Shown in pieces: positions 60,637-64,000 of a DNA stretch of 64,000 nt. Both the position numbers and the translations under genes were made by a program. Under the pieces are notes generated by a model. It did no database searches. It worked only from the letters and a program-made list of their open reading frames with translations, and was not told the DNA's origin. Each line of letters starts with the position of its first letter. The first letter of the stretch is position 1. This DNA is from JAICXG01 sp036494545 (GTDB lineage Bacteria; Verrucomicrobiota; Verrucomicrobiia; Chthoniobacterales; UBA10450), in NCBI GenBank assembly GCA_036494545.1, contig DASXOB010000007.1, positions 434,001 to 498,000 on the forward strand, written 5' to 3'.

Positions 60637-63600
60637 TCATAAGAGATCGAACAGCCGCTGCGCGACGGCGATGAGTCCCAGCCCGCCGGAAGGAAAGAGA
60701 ACCGCTCGGATGAACGGTTGTTCGCTCAAAGGAGCGAAGGCGCCCTTTCTTAATCCGCGAATCTCAACCATCAATTCTTCCACCATCTTGCGCTTCACCT
60801 CGTTGGTGAAGGCACCGAGGCGAAGTAAGGCAAGATTGCCCACGGCCACGGCGCGCAATTGTTCGGCCGCGCGGTGCAAGTAGACCGCGCTGCCCAGGGC
60901 CCAGGCAGCGTTAATTGAAAAGACGATGAGCAGGCTTGGAGGCCACGACCAGTTATCGAAAAAGGAAAATCGTGCCATGATCATCAGCGTGAGCACAATA
61001 AGCGGATACCAAATCAAACGAGCGACCACCTCGGTGCGCTGCGCGACGAAAAAAATCTCGTTGTAATCAGAGAGCTCCTCTTCGCGGAGCGGCGGCGACC
61101 GGCGACATTTTTCCGCCACTTCGTGGCCCCAGCGTGTGACCTCGCGGGCAAATAGGCGGATGAAGTTACTGTTCAATTGAATGGCGTCGACCACGTAGAA
61201 GGAAAGGATCATCAAGCCGATAACCGAAGCCAAAAGAACGATGGAATCGAAATGGAAAGCGACCTTGCCGCGCGCCGGGGTCACCGGCCCAGGAAAAAGA
61301 GTAAAGAAAAAGATCGAGAAAGCGAAGTAGAGAACAAAGAGAATTCCGATGCGGATAAAGCGAGGCCAGAATTTGTTGCGGCGAAGATAAGCATGCCACG
61401 CATCCTGCGCTGGAAATTCATCTTCCTGTCCGGGTCGCTCGTTAGGCCGCAATCGCCAGAGCTCGATGCCAAGGCCGACATCGGTCCAGCGAAAGGGTCT
61501 GGGCGACAGCGGTTCGAGACAGAAACGCTTCTCAATTTCGCGCTCGTTTGCCCGTAGATCCCGGCCGGATTTGACCATGAAATGGATCGCGAGCATGAGC
61601 GCGATAAGGCGCAGCATCTCGCTCGGCCAAATGCTAATCCCGGCGAAGAAGGCCAAAGGTTCGAGGCGCGCCCCATCGCCTTGCGCGAAGATTGCCACCG
61701 CCAGCACAATCAGCGGAGAACCGCACACCACCCAGAAAGGCGTGCTGTTGAGAACGTTCGCCAGGCGCTGCGGCGTAGTTCCTCCGCCCGGCAGACGGCG
61801 ATGGGCATTGCTCGCGCTTACCCAGCCGACAAGGAGCGTCAGAAAAAATGCTGCTCCGGCAAGATGCCAGAGAACGGAATCGGAATACAACCAATCGCGA
61901 AACCAGGTTTCGCGAGTAGGCAATGGCTGCTGGTTATCGATCTCCCAGGGCTTGCTCAAATCATGCGCGCCATCACGTCCGAGCTCGAAGATTCGCGGTT
62001 GTTTCGCCAGTTGCTCCGCCGTGGCGGGATCGAGTCGGCCAGTCGCCACGAGTGTGCTGACAAACATTGAGGTTTGCGTGCTGTCGCGAAACGGGGCGAC
62101 ACGCTGCCGGCGCGACAGAAGAGGCGCCTCATTTCCAAAAGGCGAACCGATAACGAGGTTGTGAGTGTCGTCCAGGTCGTCGCGTCGCTCGAAGTGAGCA
62201 TCGTAGGTGTTGGTAAAGAAAATCGCTTCCGGGAATTCCGGTCGCAGCGCCCGCAGGATCATGAGCTTGTCGTACGGATCGGAACCCAGCAGGCCGATGG
62301 CTCGAATACCGGGATCGCCCGCGAGATGCCAGTGGTGATTTTGGGCTTGAAGCAAACCGGCGAGCCGCCGCAGATAATCCGCCTGGTCGAGACCTTCCGT
62401 GGCTTCGACGACTTCAGCTTGCGACTGATCTTTTTGCGGTCGCATCGGTGTCTCGCGCGCGATATCGCCGGGAAGCTGGCCATCGATCCCGCGCAAATAT
62501 CGGTAAGTATGAATGCGTCGAGTCGCGCCGCCACGTGGCCGAACGTCTGTCCGTTTGCGCCGGGCCAGGATCTTATCGACCCCTTCATGGTAAGCTTCCG
62601 CAAAGAAGGTTGTGCCTAACGACCGGCCGTAGGGCGTATCCCATTCCGTGAGCAGGATGACGTCGGGCAGCCCGGAAGTTGGTGGAGGCGACGCTCCCGG
62701 CGCCAGCGTGACTGCGGCCGGAGCCACCGGAACATGCCGAAGCCTTAACTCCGCGATGAGTTGACGCAGAACGAGGTCATCGGTCGCAATTGTCCGAAAA
62801 AATTGCAGACCGCCGTGATTCTTGGGCACGGAACTCTCGAGCAAGTGTTTGATCGACGTTTCAGTATACTGGCTGGGTTTGTCGACCTCGTCGGGATCAT
62901 GGAGCAACGCGCTGTCAGCCGCGGTGGCGCGCGGGGAAATAATCGTTATCCCTTCAAGCGACTTTCCGGCCTTCTCAGGTTGCCAGGTCGGCGCGCGGAC
63001 CTCGCGGACCATCGCTTGCAATGCAGTCGAGTTCTCCGGTCCGAGCAATTTCACGTCGACCTGCTGGCGAATGTCGCCCACCAAAAGATCGAGCAGCCGA
63101 GCAAAACGCTTAAGGGGATCTGGACTAAAGCTTGTCGCGGGCAACCAGAGCACAACGACGCTATTAGTGCCCGGAGGCGAATCGAGAGCTTCACATTCTT
63201 CCCACGGAACAAGCAGAGTGGGATTAGCGACCGAAGTTTCGAGATCGACAAAGTGATCGTCGGGCAGTGGCCAAAACGATGTCACATAACCGATGTGCTC
63301 GGCATCCTTTGGAACAAAGCCACTTTCACTCAGACCCTCGAGTACGGCGTGCCGCGCCCGCAGGCGGGCTTCGCCCTGTTCGCTGTAGGGGCCGGCATCC
63401 AGCATGACGCCGAGAAGAAGAAGACGATGACCGCCGGAATTCGTGACGCGATCATGCAGTAGTTGGACCAGCACACTGATGTCGTAATCCTGTGCGCGAT
63501 TCTTGGGCGACGCGCCGCTGCTCATCTCCGCGAGCAAGGCCGATTTCCGTTTTTGTGCGACCGCGATTGGGTCCTGCCAAAGACGCGCATCGACGTCCTG

Positions 63601-63837
63601 GTGTGCGGCAACCGGGAGCGGTTTTTCGGCTGGAACAGATGGGCGCGTGCTTATGAGTGGGCGAACCTGCACCACGATCCCAGCCAATGCGGCCAGCACC
63701 GGCAACAAAGTTCCCCAGGGAATCTCGAACTTCGGTTTTGTGTCTTCGCTCACAGGGAGCCCGGCTGGCGCGATGATGCCGAAAGCCGAAGGGCCAAAGC
63801 AAACAAAAATTACCCAGGCGCGGCCTCTGATCGACAA
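60637..63837 (-). CDS. Very large membrane protein, uncharacterised
   Basis: Up to 1066 residues; a GTG at 63753 is an alternative start giving 1038. One N-terminal membrane helix (WGTLLPVLAALAGIVVQV) is followed by about 600 soluble residues (DVDARLWQDPIAVAQKRKSA, VLEGLSESGFVPKDAEHIGY, AIGLLGSDPYDKLMILRALR, EAIFFTNTYDAHFERRDDLD). About seven hydrophobic helices fill the last third (LAGAAFFLTLLVGWVSAS, LIVLAVAIFAQG, IGILFVLYFAFSIFFFTLF, LIVLTLMIMARF). I recall similar giant proteins of unknown role in proteobacteria but no function. The gene is alone between rplU and rsmI on the same strand. Confidence 0.7.
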   Translation of the reverse strand: MSIRGRAWVIFVCFGPSAFGIIAPAGLPVSEDTKPKFEIPWGTLLPVLAALAGIVVQVRPLISTRPSVPAEKPLPVAAHQDVDARLWQDPIAVAQKRKSALLAEMSSGASPKNRAQDYDISVLVQLLHDRVTNSGGHRLLLLGVMLDAGPYSEQGEARLRARHAVLEGLSESGFVPKDAEHIGYVTSFWPLPDDHFVDLETSVANPTLLVPWEECEALDSPPGTNSVVVLWLPATSFSPDPLKRFARLLDLLVGDIRQQVDVKLLGPENSTALQAMVREVRAPTWQPEKAGKSLEGITIISPRATAADSALLHDPDEVDKPSQYTETSIKHLLESSVPKNHGGLQFFRTIATDDLVLRQLIAELRLRHVPVAPAAVTLAPGASPPPTSGLPDVILLTEWDTPYGRSLGTTFFAEAYHEGVDKILARRKRTDVRPRGGATRRIHTYRYLRGIDGQLPGDIARETPMRPQKDQSQAEVVEATEGLDQADYLRRLAGLLQAQNHHWHLAGDPGIRAIGLLGSDPYDKLMILRALRPEFPEAIFFTNTYDAHFERRDDLDDTHNLVIGSPFGNEAPLLSRRQRVAPFRDSTQTSMFVSTLVATGRLDPATAEQLAKQPRIFELGRDGAHDLSKPWEIDNQQPLPTRETWFRDWLYSDSVLWHLAGAAFFLTLLVGWVSASNAHRRLPGGGTTPQRLANVLNSTPFWVVCGSPLIVLAVAIFAQGDGARLEPLAFFAGISIWPSEMLRLIALMLAIHFMVKSGRDLRANEREIEKRFCLEPLSPRPFRWTDVGLGIELWRLRPNERPGQEDEFPAQDAWHAYLRRNKFWPRFIRIGILFVLYFAFSIFFFTLFPGPVTPARGKVAFHFDSIVLLASVIGLMILSFYVVDAIQLNSNFIRLFAREVTRWGHEVAEKCRRSPPLREEELSDYNEIFFVAQRTEVVARLIWYPLIVLTLMIMARFSFFDNWSWPPSLLIVFSINAAWALGSAVYLHRAAEQLRAVAVGNLALLRLGAFTNEVKRKMVEELMVEIRGLRKGAFAPLSEQPFIRAVLFPSGGLGLIAVAQRLFDLL

Positions 63838-63849
63838 AGGCTAGACTCT

Positions 63850-64000
63850 TTAGCTGTTCAGAAGTCCCGCAATGATAAGAGTGATTTCGCCTTTCGGCGG
63901 GTGGGCGGTGTAGTGCGCGAGTAACTCGGCGGCGGCGCCGCGGCGAAACTCCTCAAACTTTTTCGTTAGCTCACGCGCCACGCAGATCGATCGCTCCGGC
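63850..64000 (-). CDS. rsmI: 16S rRNA 2'-O-ribose C1402 methyltransferase, 3' end
   Basis: The frame is open to the right edge. The visible C-terminus reads ERSICVARELTKKFEEFRRG then AAAELLAHYTAHPPKGEITL and IIAGLLNS before TAA at 63850. ICVARELTKKFEE and PPKGEIT are hallmarks of RsmI, which modifies C1402 of 16S rRNA. Only about 49 residues are inside the window. Confidence 0.85.
   Translation of the reverse strand, partial: PERSICVARELTKKFEEFRRGAAAELLAHYTAHPPKGEITLIIAGLLNS

Larger units (their letters stand above)
144..62622. repeat. Dispersed 9-mer GCCTAACGA / TCGTTAGGC (about 85 octamer copies)
   Basis: The octamer CCTAACGA begins on the + strand at 144, 210, 551, 2855, 4041, 4245, 4573, 5174, 5192, 7140, 8136, 8184, 9948, 11042, 11167, 12407, 12804, 15999, 17175, 18724, 18812, 18873, 19072, 20373, 21103, 22779, 26144, 26476, 30448, 34456, 34790, 35534, 35911, 38989, 41478, 41529, 42623, 43738, 46824, 52131, 52228, 58714, 59690 and 62615. 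Its complement TCGTTAGG begins at 1713, 3287, 4663, 6072, 6775, 9369, 10122, 11782, 13371, 20834, 21505, 22798, 23923, 27265, 30371, 30476, 30932, 34250, 36475, 38005, 42585, 43036, 43760, 44213, 45353, 49963, 50430, 51245, 51697, 51844, 52651, 53863, 55192, 55830, 56073, 56482, 57391, 58118, 58454, 58467 and 61439. About three quarters carry the extra G (or C on the complement). The bases further out are not conserved, so this is a word rather than part of a longer repeat. Counting was by eye and may be off by a few. The function is unknown; uptake signal or HIP1-like word are the leading ideas. Confidence 0.95.

Noticed and set aside
1..64000. Repeated 9-mer as KOPS, Chi or another strand-polar signal
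   Set aside because: Both orientations are almost equally frequent overall. Regional bias exists but switches, so a replication-polar role is not supported by this window alone.
1..64000. Repeated 9-mer as remnants of an insertion sequence or MITE
   Set aside because: Bases outside the 9-mer differ at every copy, and there are no paired target duplications or transposase genes.

Overview
The window is a gene-dense stretch (about 57 % G+C by impression) of a Gram-negative bacterial chromosome. LptD, a lipid A acyltransferase fused to a heptosyltransferase, UDP-glucose dehydrogenase, several lipoproteins and a SWIB-domain protein point to an organism with an LPS-type outer membrane. The set of gene families resembles soil Verrucomicrobiota (Chthoniobacterales-like). 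That placement is inference from families, not from a marker tree. No rRNA, tRNA, CRISPR array, insertion sequence or prophage was found. The content is mostly core metabolism and information processing.

Layout. 1-5.1 kb: end of a flavoprotein, two small proteins, the helicase hrpB (split by a one-base frameshift) and threonine aldolase. 5.3-8.6 kb: a strong hairpin, a 38-residue membrane peptide and a bifunctional proline catabolism enzyme. 8.6-13.3 kb: small membrane ORFs, a nuclease-like protein, hemB, coaX, a ROK kinase and an MTH1-like Nudix hydrolase. 13.3-18.7 kb: two paralogous secreted TPR proteins. 18.8-27.5 kb: M29 aminopeptidase, rsmB, ugd, lptD and a ketosynthase/chain-length-factor-like pair. 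27.7-33 kb: an RRM protein with a clear terminator, then an operon reading STAS, SpoIIE phosphatase, grpE, dnaJ, rsmE. 33.1-40.3 kb: lipoproteins, a fused exonuclease-DNA ligase, and aroA-cmk-plsC followed by two small genes. 40.4-48.2 kb: a response regulator-phosphatase, SWIB protein, thioredoxin-like protein, hybrid histidine kinase, NodB deacetylase, dynamin-like GTPase and a secreted protein. 48.3-54.6 kb: one tight run of glycosyltransferase, epimerase-like protein, methyltransferase, panC and nadB. 54.7-64 kb: the acyltransferase-heptosyltransferase fusion, a translation-linked run (rplU, rpmA, adk, zinc-ribbon protein, fmt, pyrH, frr), a very large uncharacterised membrane protein and the end of rsmI.

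The most striking signal is a short word dispersed through the whole window. By eye I count about 85 exact copies of the octamer CCTAACGA/TCGTTAGG (44 in one orientation, 41 in the other) where about 2 are expected by chance. About 64 of them extend to the 9-mer GCCTAACGA. It occurs in genes and between genes, on both strands, with no conserved flanks. It supplies the stop codon of at least six genes, and inverted pairs form hairpins, one of them between convergent genes. This looks like a DNA-uptake-sequence-type or HIP1-type genome-wide word and is the best candidate here for an undescribed system.

Many genes start without an obvious Shine-Dalgarno sequence, and several starts are GTG, so start positions carry more uncertainty than stops.
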